Below are positions 10,662 to 19,587 of a stretch of 64,000 nt of DNA, in pieces. Under the pieces are notes generated by a model. That model ran no database searches, was not told the DNA's origin, and saw only the letters and a program-made list of their open reading frames with translations. The translations under genes were made by a program, and so were the position numbers. Within the stretch, counting starts at the first letter, position 1; each line of letters starts with the position of its first letter. This DNA comes from Xenorhabdus poinarii G6 (GTDB lineage Bacteria > Pseudomonadota > Gammaproteobacteria > Enterobacterales > Enterobacteriaceae): the NCBI RefSeq assembly GCF_000968175.1, contig NZ_FO704551.1, positions 3,534,001-3,598,000 of the forward strand, read 5' to 3'.

Positions 10662-11639
10662 TTAGTAGAGCTTTTTCGCAGTGTCTAACCACTCTTTCTT
10701 AAAGACACGTTGCATGTTTTGTACTGCATCAATGATATCGTGATGAACAAGTTTCTCATTCTGGATACCAACACAGCGACCGCCATGGCCTTCCAACAAA
10801 AGTTGAACGGAGTACGCCCCCATACGAGAAGCGAGAATGCGGTCATAAGCAACCGGTGCGCCACCACGCTGAATATGCCCCAATACCGTTGCCCGTGTTT
10901 CGTGATGCGTTTCCGCCTCAATATATTTCGCCAACTCAGCAACATCACAGACATGCTCAGTAATGGCAACAATCGCGTGACGTTTCCCTTTTTGAATTCC
11001 GACCTGAATCTCAGCCAGCAATTCTTCACGATCAAACGGGGTTTCACTCTCAGGCAGAACAATAAATTCGCATCCCCCCGCAATGGCTGCGGATAACGTC
11101 AAATCACCGCAATAACGCCCCATCACTTCTACAATGGAAATGCGTTTGTGGGAAGTTGATGTATCACGCAAACGGTCAATGGCCTCAACCACCGTTTCCA
11201 GCGCCGTGAAATAACCGATGGTGTAATCTGTGCCTGCAACATCGTTGTCAATCGTTCCGGGCAAACCAATACAAGGGAAGCCTGCTTCGGTCAGCCTCTT
11301 CGCTCCCAGATAAGAGCCGTCACCGCCGATCACCACCAGCGCATCAATCTCATTTTTGTGCATGTTTTCAATGGCAATCTGGCGAACCTTATCATCCCTG
11401 AACTCAGGAAAACGGGCAGATCCCAAAAACGTACCACCGCGGTTAATCATGTCGGAAACACTAAAGCGATCAAGCTTCTTCATGCGGTTTTCATACAACC
11501 CCAGATAGCCATCATAAATACCATACACTTCCAACCCTTCGGTTAAAGCGGCACGAACAACACCACGAATAGCGGCGTTCATGCCAGGCGCATCACCGCC
11601 ACTCGTTAAGACTCCGATTCTTTTAATCTTGTTGATCAT
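10662..11639 (-). CDS. pfkA: 6-phosphofructokinase I
   Basis: Glycolytic enzyme converting fructose 6-phosphate and ATP to fructose 1,6-bisphosphate. The ATP-site motif [15 protein letters not shown] lies at residues 12-26, GGDGS near 105, and the catalytic [12 protein letters not shown] near 127-138. Length 325 (320 in E. coli), with the C-terminus ending KKLY. The gene stands alone between sbp and fieF in the order shared with E. coli. Confidence 0.99.
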   Translation of the reverse strand: MINKIKRIGVLTSGGDAPGMNAAIRGVVRAALTEGLEVYGIYDGYLGLYENRMKKLDRFSVSDMINRGGTFLGSARFPEFRDDKVRQIAIENMHKNEIDALVVIGGDGSYLGAKRLTEAGFPCIGLPGTIDNDVAGTDYTIGYFTALETVVEAIDRLRDTSTSHKRISIVEVMGRYCGDLTLSAAIAGGCEFIVLPESETPFDREELLAEIQVGIQKGKRHAIVAITEHVCDVAELAKYIEAETHHETRATVLGHIQRGGAPVAYDRILASRMGAYSVQLLLEGHGGRCVGIQNEKLVHHDIIDAVQNMQRVFKKEWLDTAKKLY

Positions 11640-11844
11640 GATGACCTCTGACTTATCGATATAATATTTGTCAATCTGCTGACGATTTCCCTAACGAGAA
11701 AAATTAACAGCAATCTTGCGAAACCTGATTGTCACTTCACTGAGCTGAATTGATTCAACACACCTATGATACGGAAAAACATTCAGCCTGCATTAAGATT
11801 ATGTCTGTTCTTTGACGATCTTTTGATTATGAATAAATTTCCTT

Positions 11845-12744
11845 TCAATCCCAACGGTTTTTATGCTCTTCCGGCACAACAGAGCAAGGATCTTGGTGAA
11901 TAATAATATCGGCATCAGGAAACCGGCGCCGCAATTTATTTTCGATGCCGTCAGCCAAAGCATGCACCTGCACCAACGGCATATGATCATCGATCTCCAG
12001 ATGAAACTGGATAAAACGCGTCGGCCCTGATTGGCGGGTGCGCAGATCATGGCCACCCGCTACCCCGGGATAATTTCGGATGATTTCGATAATCTCCTGC
12101 CGCTCTTCATCCGGTAATGCATGATCAAGCAAAGATTGTACGGCATCATACCCCATTCGTAATGCACTATAGAGGATATAGACTCCGATACCCAAGGCAA
12201 ATAGCGCATCCGCACGTTGAAAACCATACAGACTCAAAAGCAACGCCACCAAAATGGCGCCATTCATCAACAGGTCAGATTGATAATGCAGCTTGTCTGC
12301 CCGGATCGCCTGACTTTGGGTCTTATTAACCACCCATTTCTGGAACGTGACTAAACATAATGTGGAAATCAGAGCAATGACGATAACCCAAATACCTATC
12401 GCCGCATGCGCCAATGGTTTGGGGGCATACAGATGCTGGAAACCCGTTAAAAAGAGGAAAATTGCCGAACCGGAAATAAACATACTTTGTGCCAAAGCCG
12501 CCAACGACTCGGCCTTACCATGCCCAAAAGTATGCTCTTCATCAGCAGGCTGAAGTGAATAACGCACAACAAAAAAATTCATCAAGGAAGCGGCCAAATC
12601 GACTAATGAATCCACCAGCGCGGCCAGTAAACTCACCGAACCCGTTAGCCACCATGCAAAAATCTTCACAATCAACAACACACATGCCAGCACCGTTGCC
12701 GCTAATGCAGCAGAACTGACCCATCGCCCATAATTTATACTCAT
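11845..12744 (-). CDS. fieF: Cation efflux pump FieF (Fe2+/Zn2+)
   Basis: Cation diffusion facilitator of the inner membrane that exports Fe2+ and Zn2+ in exchange for protons. Six membrane helices are apparent in the first 200 residues. Metal-site residues are visible in [11 protein letters not shown] (D45/D49 type, residues 43-53) and in [14 protein letters not shown] (about 72-85), and a cytoplasmic C-terminal domain carries HDLRTRQSG and further His residues. Length 299 matches E. coli FieF (300). In E. coli cpxP is next; here two LPS genes are interposed. Confidence 0.95.
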   Translation of the reverse strand: MSINYGRWVSSAALAATVLACVLLIVKIFAWWLTGSVSLLAALVDSLVDLAASLMNFFVVRYSLQPADEEHTFGHGKAESLAALAQSMFISGSAIFLFLTGFQHLYAPKPLAHAAIGIWVIVIALISTLCLVTFQKWVVNKTQSQAIRADKLHYQSDLLMNGAILVALLLSLYGFQRADALFALGIGVYILYSALRMGYDAVQSLLDHALPDEERQEIIEIIRNYPGVAGGHDLRTRQSGPTRFIQFHLEIDDHMPLVQVHALADGIENKLRRRFPDADIIIHQDPCSVVPEEHKNRWD

Positions 12745-12894
12745 TGACGACCACCTTACGGTTATTCAGCCAGACTCAGGTATACTAATAACGCAGCATC
12801 CATCCCAGATGAATTTGTGAGGCTGCATTTTTCTACGTGCCTGTATGACTGAAATAATACAAAATACCCCCCAAAAATCCACTTTCTGTCCGGT

Positions 12895-14130
12895 ATGGTT
12901 ATGTTTAAACAAAATATTAAAAATAATTTATCTTGGAGTACATTTTTCGTCGGTGGCTACATCGCACTTGTCTACGTAACAGGTATCACACGCTATAAAA
13001 ACTTATTTTTTGCGCTGGTGGCATTAACTGCGTTGTATTTTCTGATTAAAAACCCCAAAGGATGTCTTGCTGCTTTAAAAAATAATGTCATCTTGTCTTT
13101 AGGTATCCTGACATTAACCTATGTCTATTCAATAGTGATTTCACCGGAGCCCAAACTCAGTATCAGTGAACTTAAAACCCCTTTTTTCAGGGATGTTGTT
13201 CTTTCCAGCCTGTTGATTACTCTGGCATTAAGCCATACCAGTGCGCTTAAAATTCAGAAAATGGTTATCGGTTCATTTCTGATTGGGCTGTTATTCATCA
13301 CACTGAAAGAAATTTACCTGTTTTATCAGGATTACCAAAACAATATCATGCCATTCACCACCTATAACCACCGCAATATCTCGGATGGCATCGTATTCTT
13401 CTTTCCCGCATTAGTCGCCCTTTGGCATTTTCAGAATCACAAAAATTACATTCGCTTAGCGCTGATAGCACTCCTGATTTTATCTGTCTTTTTTGTTTTG
13501 TTAGGAACCCTTTCCAGAGGCGCCTGGCTTGCTGTTTTTGTGATGTTTTTTTTGATGATCATCCTGAACAAAAACTGGAAGACGTTGGTTGCCAGTATCA
13601 TTATGATTGGGGTTGGCATATTTGCCATCAAATCTGACTATCTTATCAAAGATTCTACTTTAGCTTTTAAGTTGGAACAGACCGATAGCAGCCACCGATA
13701 CCATAATGGGACACAAGGCTCAGCTCTCACCTTGATTTTGGAAAAACCAATCAAAGGTTATGGCGCTGGCAACAAAATCTATGACCAAATTTACAACGAT
13801 AACGTTAAAAACTACCCAGACTGGACATTTAAAACCTCGCTTGGCCCCCATAATATTTTCCTGACTGTATGGTTTTCTGGCGGAATATTTGGATTCGCGG
13901 CCTTTTTATTTGTAGGGCTTTTATACCTAAAACAATCAGCTCAAGAGTGGAAAGCAAGCAATAAACAAGCAGCGTTAATTTTATTGATCTCTTTCTTTGG
14001 CTATTTTATTGTCAGAGGAAACTTTGAGAGTGTTCATTTGAATATCTTGGGTATCTATCTTGGCTTACTGACCGCTTTGTGTCAGCAAAGATGGCATGAA
14101 AAAAGACAGCAATTTAGAACCGAAAGTTAA
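12895..14130 (+). CDS. waaL: O-antigen ligase (WaaL-type)
   Basis: Polytopic membrane protein (411 residues, about 11-12 hydrophobic helices) of the Wzy_C/O-antigen ligase family, which transfers undecaprenyl-linked O-antigen to lipid A-core on the periplasmic face. The family motif LSRGAWLA lies near residue 207 and the large periplasmic loop ends in GPHNIFL, with the conserved His at 319. An Arg in the short loop YNHRNISDG (about 160) also fits. A Wzy polymerase cannot be excluded from topology alone, but the RG and PHN motifs favour ligase and a separate wzy is present at 24157. An in-frame ATG at 12901 is an alternative start. The position between fieF and cpxP, outside the core locus, is unusual. 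Confidence 0.82.
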   Translation: MVMFKQNIKNNLSWSTFFVGGYIALVYVTGITRYKNLFFALVALTALYFLIKNPKGCLAALKNNVILSLGILTLTYVYSIVISPEPKLSISELKTPFFRDVVLSSLLITLALSHTSALKIQKMVIGSFLIGLLFITLKEIYLFYQDYQNNIMPFTTYNHRNISDGIVFFFPALVALWHFQNHKNYIRLALIALLILSVFFVLLGTLSRGAWLAVFVMFFLMIILNKNWKTLVASIIMIGVGIFAIKSDYLIKDSTLAFKLEQTDSSHRYHNGTQGSALTLILEKPIKGYGAGNKIYDQIYNDNVKNYPDWTFKTSLGPHNIFLTVWFSGGIFGFAAFLFVGLLYLKQSAQEWKASNKQAALILLISFFGYFIVRGNFESVHLNILGIYLGLLTALCQQRWHEKRQQFRTES

Positions 14131-14139
14131 CCATTCAAC

Positions 14140-14166
14140 GGGCTATGCAATATTTGTGGATAGCCC
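14140..14166. terminator. Hairpin between two convergent LPS genes
   Basis: GGGCTAT at 14140-14146 pairs with ATAGCCC at 14160-14166. It sits in the 43-base gap between the convergent waaL and GT4 genes and has no good U tract, so a terminator role is tentative. Confidence 0.4.
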
Positions 14167-14173
14167 ATCACCG

Positions 14174-15313
14174 CTAAAACCACTCCGCTAATGTATTTGC
14201 TAAAGACACGCTGACATTACGCCAATCATATTGACTTATTACTGTCTCTTTGGCATGTTCAGCGACAGTGCTTAAATTGTCATTTAACAAAGTATCCGAA
14301 ATATCTTTAGCAATACTCACCGGGGACAACGGTTCTTGCAGTAAAAAGCCTGTTTTTTCTGGAATAACAAATTCTTTTATTCCTCCTCTTGGACTGACCA
14401 ACACCGGCACACCGCAGGCCATTGATTCCAAGGCAACCATACAAAATGCTTCTTCACCTAATGAAGGAACGACCGTTAAATCAGCAAGCGGATATACTTG
14501 ATGCATGTCTATCGGCGGTATACTCCCTGCGAGAATACAGATATCAGCCATATCTGACGCTTTATCCAGCACCTTTTTCCGATAAACTTCGCGTTCACCT
14601 TTTTTAATCGTTGCATGATCCCCGATAAGAAGCAGCTTAATATTTTGCCCTTTTTGATTCAGCAAACTTACTGCATCCATGAGTTCAATAACGCCTTTAC
14701 CTTTATCCAATCGGCCAGCATATAAGATAACGGTTTCATCATCTTTCAACCCAAAACGATCTCTTTTCCAACGAGTTCTCTGTTGATATAGCGCCTTATC
14801 AATACCATTTGGCACTACTTTGATATTCTCAATCTTTGCTTCGGAGTGAAAGAAATCCGCCAAAAAATGGCTAGGTGTAATGAGCTTTGTTTCTGGCGCT
14901 AAATCAGCGGTTTTATGTTTATTATGTAGATGAAGTACCATGAATTTTTCTGGATAAAGCTGCTTCACTGCATTATAAAGCGAAATAGAATTTTGGATGA
15001 TCAAAATCGGTTTCTCGCCATACGAACATTGATAACGCATGACAGTATCCACCACCCTTTTAGCATAAGGATAAGGATCTAAACGAGACCATTTTCTAAA
15101 AAAACGCTTATAAACCACGCTCGTGTGTATCCTGTGAATGGTGGCATATTCACTGATCTTTTCTACCGTTTTCTCCGTTCTTTCTCCTTTACAGATAATT
15201 AAATTATGGGCCTGACTAATTTTGGCAACGTTATAGATCCACCACTCTACCGCGGCAGCATAGTTCGGGGGAATAGAATGGAATTCAGGGGCAACAAAAA
15301 CACATTTTTTCAT
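14174..15313 (-). CDS. GT4-family glycosyltransferase, LPS-related
   Basis: A 379-residue GT-B glycosyltransferase. The C-terminal domain shows VILYAGRLDKGKGVIELMDA (about 194-213), a typical nucleotide-sugar domain start, and the E-x7-E motif EEAFCMVALESMACGVPVL near 286-304. The N-terminal half begins KKCVFVAPEFHSIPP. The sugar and acceptor cannot be told from the sequence; its pairing with an O-antigen ligase suggests a role in LPS outer core or O-antigen decoration (inference). It converges on waaL, and with it forms an insertion in the fieF-cpxP interval. Confidence 0.85.
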   Translation of the reverse strand: MKKCVFVAPEFHSIPPNYAAAVEWWIYNVAKISQAHNLIICKGERTEKTVEKISEYATIHRIHTSVVYKRFFRKWSRLDPYPYAKRVVDTVMRYQCSYGEKPILIIQNSISLYNAVKQLYPEKFMVLHLHNKHKTADLAPETKLITPSHFLADFFHSEAKIENIKVVPNGIDKALYQQRTRWKRDRFGLKDDETVILYAGRLDKGKGVIELMDAVSLLNQKGQNIKLLLIGDHATIKKGEREVYRKKVLDKASDMADICILAGSIPPIDMHQVYPLADLTVVPSLGEEAFCMVALESMACGVPVLVSPRGGIKEFVIPEKTGFLLQEPLSPVSIAKDISDTLLNDNLSTVAEHAKETVISQYDWRNVSVSLANTLAEWF

Positions 15314-15388
15314 GAGAAAAGCAATCAGTAAACATCATGCACCGGATGAGATAAAAAAGTCAGTTTATACAAGTAAGCGATAATAGAC

Positions 15389-15412
15389 AAAAAAAAGCCC
15401 CGAAACGGGGCT
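15389..15412 (-). terminator. Intrinsic terminator of cpxP/CpxQ
   Basis: Read on the minus strand, AGCCCCG and CGGGGCT (15406-15412 and 15396-15402) form a 7-bp stem with a 3-base loop, followed by eight T (15396-15389). This forms the 3' end of CpxQ and the Hfq-binding U tail. Confidence 0.88.
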
Positions 15413-15445
15413 GAAAGACAGGGATGGTGTCTATGGCAAGGAAAA
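15389..15445 (-). ncRNA. cpxQ: CpxQ small RNA from the cpxP 3' UTR
   Basis: On the minus strand, 15445 down to about 15415 carries, as I recall it, the highly conserved 5' part of CpxQ: TTTTCCTTGCCATAGACACC and onwards to CCCTGTCTT. A GC-rich intrinsic terminator follows and ends in a run of eight T. In E. coli and Salmonella this 58-nt RNA is released from cpxP mRNA by RNase E, binds Hfq and represses inner-membrane protein mRNAs during envelope stress. Here the predicted species is about 57 nt and lies 74 bases past the cpxP stop. The stem sequence differs from E. coli while the seed region is kept, which supports a functional RNA. Confidence 0.88.
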
Positions 15446-15519
15446 TCGTTACTGATGCTATCTGGAATCAACGTACTTTTGTCATCAAAGCACTCAGCAT
15501 CAAGCGTAGTTGTAAAAAA

Positions 15520-16014
15520 TCAGTTCACGTTTTGAGTAAGACACTTACTTGTTTTACGTTTTTTCAATAACGCTTTCTGTTCTGCTGTAAGTAGCTGATA
15601 AACCTGATTATTGAATCTCGCCACTTCTATACCTAAAAGAACATGCTTTTCGGCGATTTTCTCAAGCAGTGAACGAACCTCAGTTTCATCAAAATCCTCT
15701 TCAGTCAAAAGATCATCCAGTTTAAAATGGGCATCCTGCATATCAGCCAACGGCTGTTCATACCCACCTTGCTCTCTGGCTAACCTCAATATCTGCTCAC
15801 GCTGCTGTTCTGTTAATACGATTCCACCGAAGATATAGCTATAGTTGTACTGATTACCTCGGTAATAACTAAAATTCCTCTTATAATCACCTTGCATGCA
15901 AGATGGAGAAGAATGAGCTTCAGGAACATGATCCGCATCAGCAGTGTTAGCTAAGGTCTCCGTTGTTTCAAGAACAAACATTGACGCTACAGCCAATATT
16001 GCTATGTTACGCAT
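15520..16014 (-). CDS. cpxP: CpxP, periplasmic inhibitor of the Cpx system
   Basis: Periplasmic protein of the LTxxQ (CpxP/Spy) family that restrains CpxA and is degraded with misfolded proteins by DegP. The first 23 residues form a signal sequence (MRNIAILAVASMFVLETTETLA). The two LTxxQ motifs are visible as LTEQQREQI (about 67) and LTAEQKALL (about 144), separated by a helical region. Length 164, as in E. coli. It is divergent from cpxRA, with a CpxR box in the shared promoter, and its 3' UTR holds CpxQ. Confidence 0.92.
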   Translation of the reverse strand: MRNIAILAVASMFVLETTETLANTADADHVPEAHSSPSCMQGDYKRNFSYYRGNQYNYSYIFGGIVLTEQQREQILRLAREQGGYEQPLADMQDAHFKLDDLLTEEDFDETEVRSLLEKIAEKHVLLGIEVARFNNQVYQLLTAEQKALLKKRKTSKCLTQNVN

Positions 16015-16099
16015 TAAATTTCCTCGCTTTCTCGAACAACAGCATTCGATCTAGTGCGGACAACTATAACCCTGCTGCTGCAAACTAGCGTCAGAGCAT

Positions 16100-16114
16100 G
16101 TAAAAGAACGTAAA
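16100..16114 (+). promoter_or_regulatory. CpxR box in the cpxP-cpxRA intergenic region
   Basis: GTAAA at 16100-16104 and GTAAA at 16110-16114 are separated by exactly 5 bases, a perfect match to the established CpxR tandem recognition sequence. It lies between the divergent cpxP and cpxR starts, so it can serve autoregulation of cpxRA and activation of cpxP. Confidence 0.85.
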
Positions 16115-16166
16115 GTCATGGAATAGCGGAGTTTGTTATCGTATTTTGCTCTTGGAGGAAGAATTA

Positions 16167-16859
16167 ATGCATAAAATCTTATTAGTTGATGATGACCGCG
16201 AGCTAACATCGCTATTAAAAGAACTACTCGAAATGGAAGGATTCAATGTTGTGATCGCCCACGATGGTGAAGAAGCTTTACAATATATTGATGCTTCAAT
16301 TGACCTATTATTGTTAGACATCATGATGCCACGTAAAAACGGCATTGAGACACTGAAAGCACTGCGGCAATCCCATCAGACGCCCGTGATCATGTTAACA
16401 GCTCGTGGTAGCAATCTAGACCGTGTTTTAGGCTTAGAACTAGGCGCAGATGACTATCTCCCCAAACCTTTTAACGATCGTGAACTCGTCGCCCGCATAC
16501 GTGCCATTTTGCGCCGCTCTAACTGGAGTGAACAACAAGCTGAGATTGGAATACCGGTACTGGAGGTCGATAAACTACAACTCAATCCTGGGCGCCAGGA
16601 AGCCAGTTTTGCCGGCGAGATTTTGGATCTCACCGGCACGGAGTTCACACTACTTTATTTACTTGCACAACATTTAGGGCAAGTTGTTTCCCGCGAACAA
16701 TTGAGTCAAGAAGTATTAGGTAAACGCTTAACACCTTTTGATCGGGCTATTGATATGCATATTTCAAATCTACGCCGTAAATTACCTAACAGAACAGATG
16801 AGCTACCCTGGTTTAAAACATTGCGTGGCCGTGGATACTTAATGGTTTCCGCAAAATGA
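16167..16859 (+). CDS. cpxR: CpxR response regulator
   Basis: OmpR/PhoB-type response regulator for envelope stress. The receiver domain carries the acidic pocket DDD (8-10), the phospho-acceptor D51 (LLLDIMMP), T at about 79 and the PKPF lysine near 101. The C-terminal winged-helix DNA-binding domain starts near 130. From the ATG at 16167 the protein is 230 residues (232 in E. coli), and GGAGGAA at 16154-16160 supports this start. It overlaps cpxA by ATGA, indicating translational coupling. Confidence 0.98.
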   Translation: MHKILLVDDDRELTSLLKELLEMEGFNVVIAHDGEEALQYIDASIDLLLLDIMMPRKNGIETLKALRQSHQTPVIMLTARGSNLDRVLGLELGADDYLPKPFNDRELVARIRAILRRSNWSEQQAEIGIPVLEVDKLQLNPGRQEASFAGEILDLTGTEFTLLYLLAQHLGQVVSREQLSQEVLGKRLTPFDRAIDMHISNLRRKLPNRTDELPWFKTLRGRGYLMVSAK

Positions 16860-18238
16860 TCAATAGCTTGACTGCTCGTATATTCGCCATTTTTTGGTTT
16901 ACGCTCGCACTCGTCCTGATGATAGCCTTAATGGCGCCTAAACTGGATTCGCGGCAATTAGCCCCTCTTTTGGATAATGAATATCAGGTTGGAAAAAAAC
17001 TGGCAAAAGACATAGAAAAGGAATTAACACGTAGCCCAGGGAAAGGACTCTGGTGGATACACATGACAAACGCGATTAATCTGCTAGCTTCGCAAAACGA
17101 GCACGTACTCCTTATCACCACCAACAATGGCGTTATCATTGGTGGTGATACTGAGATTTCACGCTACCAACGACAAGCTATCCGCAACTTTATCGGATTA
17201 TCCGATAACCCCGATCATCCTAAAAAGAAAAAATATAGCCGCTCGGAAGTCCTTGGTCCTTTTTCCGTTCACGATAACGAAGAATATTACCTTCTCTATT
17301 TCATTAGACCAGCGAGCAGCCCACAATCAGATTTTATTAATTTAATGTTTGACCGCCCCTTTTTACTGCCCGCAGCCACCATGTTAATCAGCGCACCATT
17401 ACTACTGTGGCTGGCATGGAGCCTGGCAAAACCCGCCCGGAAACTAAAAAATGCGGCGGATGACGTCGCGAAAGGCAACTTACGGCAACACCCTGAACTA
17501 GAATCCGGCCCACAAGAGTTTTTGGCTACGGGCAGTAGCTTCAACCACATGATTAGCGCACTGGAAAGGATGGTCACCGCTCAACAACGGCTGATCTCCG
17601 ATATCTCCCATGAACTACGCACCCCACTGACTCGTTTACAGTTGGCGACAGCCTTACTGCGCCGCCGTCACGGTGAAAGCAAAGAACTCGCACGTATCGA
17701 AACAGAAACTCAACGTTTAGACGGAATGATTAATGATCTGTTGATCCTTTCCCGTAATCATTATAAAAACGAATTACTGCGCGAAAACATCAAAGCCTAT
17801 GATATATGGCATGACATTCTGGAAAATGCCAAATTTGAAGTCGAGCAGATGCATAAAACACTGGATATCATTTCTCCTCCTGGAAACTGGATGATTTACT
17901 GTAATCCAACAACACTTGGCAGCGCCCTGGAAAACATCGTCCGCAATGCACTACGTTACTCCAACAACCATATCGCCGTTGCCTTCAAAGCAGATAACCA
18001 AGGTGTAACGATCACCGTTGATGATGATGGCCCTGGAGTCAGTCTTGAAGATAGAGAAAATATCTTCCGGCCGTTTTATCGGACAGATGAAGCGAGAGAT
18101 AGAGAATCTGGAGGAACTGGATTGGGTCTGGCAATTGTTGAAACGGCGGTGAGTCAGCACCGAGGCTGGGTAAAAGCAGAGGATAGCCCTTTAGGTGGAT
18201 TACGACTGGTGATTTGGTTGCCATTGCATGGAAGATAG
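16856..18238 (+). CDS. cpxA: CpxA sensor histidine kinase
   Basis: Inner-membrane sensor kinase/phosphatase partnered with CpxR. It shows a first membrane helix (about 7-28), a periplasmic sensor domain to about 165, a second helix (about 168-188), a HAMP domain, and then the H box SDISHELRTPLTR with H252. The ATPase N box ENIVRNALRY, G1 box DDGPGV and G2 box GGTGLGLAI are all intact. Length 460 against 457 in E. coli. It is the last conserved gene before the O-antigen locus, as in Proteus and Providencia. Confidence 0.98.
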   Translation: MINSLTARIFAIFWFTLALVLMIALMAPKLDSRQLAPLLDNEYQVGKKLAKDIEKELTRSPGKGLWWIHMTNAINLLASQNEHVLLITTNNGVIIGGDTEISRYQRQAIRNFIGLSDNPDHPKKKKYSRSEVLGPFSVHDNEEYYLLYFIRPASSPQSDFINLMFDRPFLLPAATMLISAPLLLWLAWSLAKPARKLKNAADDVAKGNLRQHPELESGPQEFLATGSSFNHMISALERMVTAQQRLISDISHELRTPLTRLQLATALLRRRHGESKELARIETETQRLDGMINDLLILSRNHYKNELLRENIKAYDIWHDILENAKFEVEQMHKTLDIISPPGNWMIYCNPTTLGSALENIVRNALRYSNNHIAVAFKADNQGVTITVDDDGPGVSLEDRENIFRPFYRTDEARDRESGGTGLGLAIVETAVSQHRGWVKAEDSPLGGLRLVIWLPLHGR

Positions 18239-18426
18239 AACATTTTTTTAAGACTTAGTTAGTGACGAAATCTGACAATAAAGAAAAAACACAGATATAC
18301 TTGACCTCAAGGCGATGAGAGTCTACTCTCGTCGCTACTTAACAAAAATCGTTAATATGTTTGATTTTGTTAAATGGAAAAATCCTTTTATATTAAATGG
18401 ATAAGTCAAATTGTTACATATGATAG

Positions 18427-18463
18427 GCACTCTGGGAGCCGTAACCCAGTGCGGTAGCTATCA
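18427..18463 (+). promoter_or_regulatory. JUMPStart element with ops (copy 1)
   Basis: The 37-base stretch contains CTGGG (18432-18436) and CCCAG (18445-18449), which can pair, followed by GCGGTAGCTAT. It fits the JUMPStart pattern found upstream of O-antigen operons, and GCGGTAGC is the core of the ops site where RfaH joins paused RNA polymerase. It lies about 82 bases before the broken rmlB. Of the 306-base cpxA-rmlB gap, the only other feature seen is a hairpin (18312-18321 with 18326-18335) that might end cpxRA. Confidence 0.85.
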
Positions 18464-18544
18464 CTAAAAAATAGCAATATATTTTCTATAAAATTTCCTT
18501 CTTAATACTTCATTCAATCCTAAAAGCAGCTGAAAAATTCAAAA

Positions 18545-18942
18545 ATGAAAATTCTGGTTACCGGTGGCGCAGGTTTCATTGGCTCTGCATTAATTCGACA
18601 TATTATCAACCATACTAATGATAGAGTTCTTAATGTTGATAAACTGACTTATGCAGGTAATTTAGAATCACTCAAAGCAATTGATAATAGCCCACGCTAT
18701 TCTTTTGAAAAAGCAGATATTTGCGATCGTAACAGACTGGATAACATATTAGAACAATACCAGCCTGATGCTATTATGCACTTAGCAGCAGAAAGCCACG
18801 TTGACCGATCAATCAGCGGAACTGTGGAATTTTATTGAAACCAACATCGCTGGCACTCATGTACTTCTAGAGGCTGCACTCAAATACTGGTCTTCACTTG
18901 ATAGTGAGAAAAAAGCTCTTTCCGCTTTCATCATATTTCTAC
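18545..18942 (+). pseudogene. rmlB: Truncated, frameshifted rmlB (dTDP-glucose 4,6-dehydratase) remnant
   Basis: The reading frame opens [20 protein letters not shown], the NAD-binding start of an RmlB/RffG-type dTDP-D-glucose 4,6-dehydratase, and runs normally to DRSISG. An extra T in a T run at 18830-18833 then shifts the frame; the next frame continues [17 protein letters not shown], and a second shift near 18913 is needed to read SFRFHHIST. The homology ends there, at the catalytic TDE site, where an IS6-type end begins at 18943. About 130 of some 355 residues survive, so it cannot be functional. It is the relic of an earlier O-antigen or ECA-type sugar pathway at this locus. Confidence 0.88.
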
Positions 18943-19300
18943 GGCTCTGTCGCATTAAGAAAAGAGCGAGTAACCTACGTACTTTTACCGAGTAAGTTAC
19001 CCATGTCTTTAACTCGAAACACCATCAGGCAAAGCAAGTACTTGAACAACCTTGTTGAGTAGGATCACAGGAACATCAAACGGAGGGTAAGGTTGATGGC
19101 CGGATTTAAATGATACCGCCAGGCGTAGACAATTCTGGTCGGCATTGAGCTGAGCCACATGATACGCAAAGGGCAATATCAGCATCCGGACAAAGGCGGA
19201 GACGGACGTTCCCCAGCAGAACAGTTTTTTCTTCTGATTGCTTTAAAAAAACAACCGACTCGGGTTTTCGATAACCATGCCACATTAACTCAACAGAGCC
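18943..19300 (+). mobile_element. Decayed IS6-family element with internal deletion
   Basis: GGCTCTGTCG at 18943 and CAACAGAGCC ending at 19300 are inverted repeats (9 of 10) of the IS6/IS26 type. Between them, from about 19012, one frame reads TIRQSKYLNNLVE, DHRNIKRRVRLMAGFK, YRQA and then TILVGIELSHMIRKGQY, which is the C-terminal third of an IS6-family transposase. Stops at 19060, 19111 and 19126 interrupt it. At 358 bp it is under half the usual size of about 0.8 kb. The 8-bp flanks (ATTTCTAC and GGACAAAG) do not match, so the element probably reached this state by recombination or deletion. Confidence 0.85.
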
Positions 19301-19587
19301 GGACAAAGCTTCAGTGGACACTATGGTGTTTACAAAGCTAAGAATGGTGGCTTAGCGTTGCACTTCAGACGTGAATTCGCCATTTGATGAAAGACACACG
19401 AGTGTTATCATGCTTGACCTGTCTGCATAATCAGACTGGCCTTTGACGGAAAATATAAACGGTACTGATGATTCGATTTGAGTTATTCACATAAAATAGT
19501 GAAAAATCAGTTCGTTACTGATAAACTGCAACTCTTGCTGACACAACTTACCAATAAAATCAGTAAGATAAACTCGTAATAGTGCGC
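19301..19587. other. Non-coding stretch between IS relic and second JUMPStart
   Basis: About 290 bases without a gene I can support. The codons near 19335-19390 could encode a fragment such as NGGLALHFRREFAI, which I cannot place in any family. The base composition is closer to the flanking backbone than to the O-antigen genes, so it may be leftover mobile-element or old O-antigen DNA. Confidence 0.5.

Noticed and set aside
12895..14130. Calling this gene wzy instead of waaL
   Set aside because: The SRGAWLA and PHN motifs suit a ligase, it is outside the O-antigen cluster, and a wzy candidate exists at 24157; some doubt remains.
19159..19341. A short plus-strand frame with a possible start MIRKGQY
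   Set aside because: It is the tail of the broken IS6-type transposase, not a gene with its own start.
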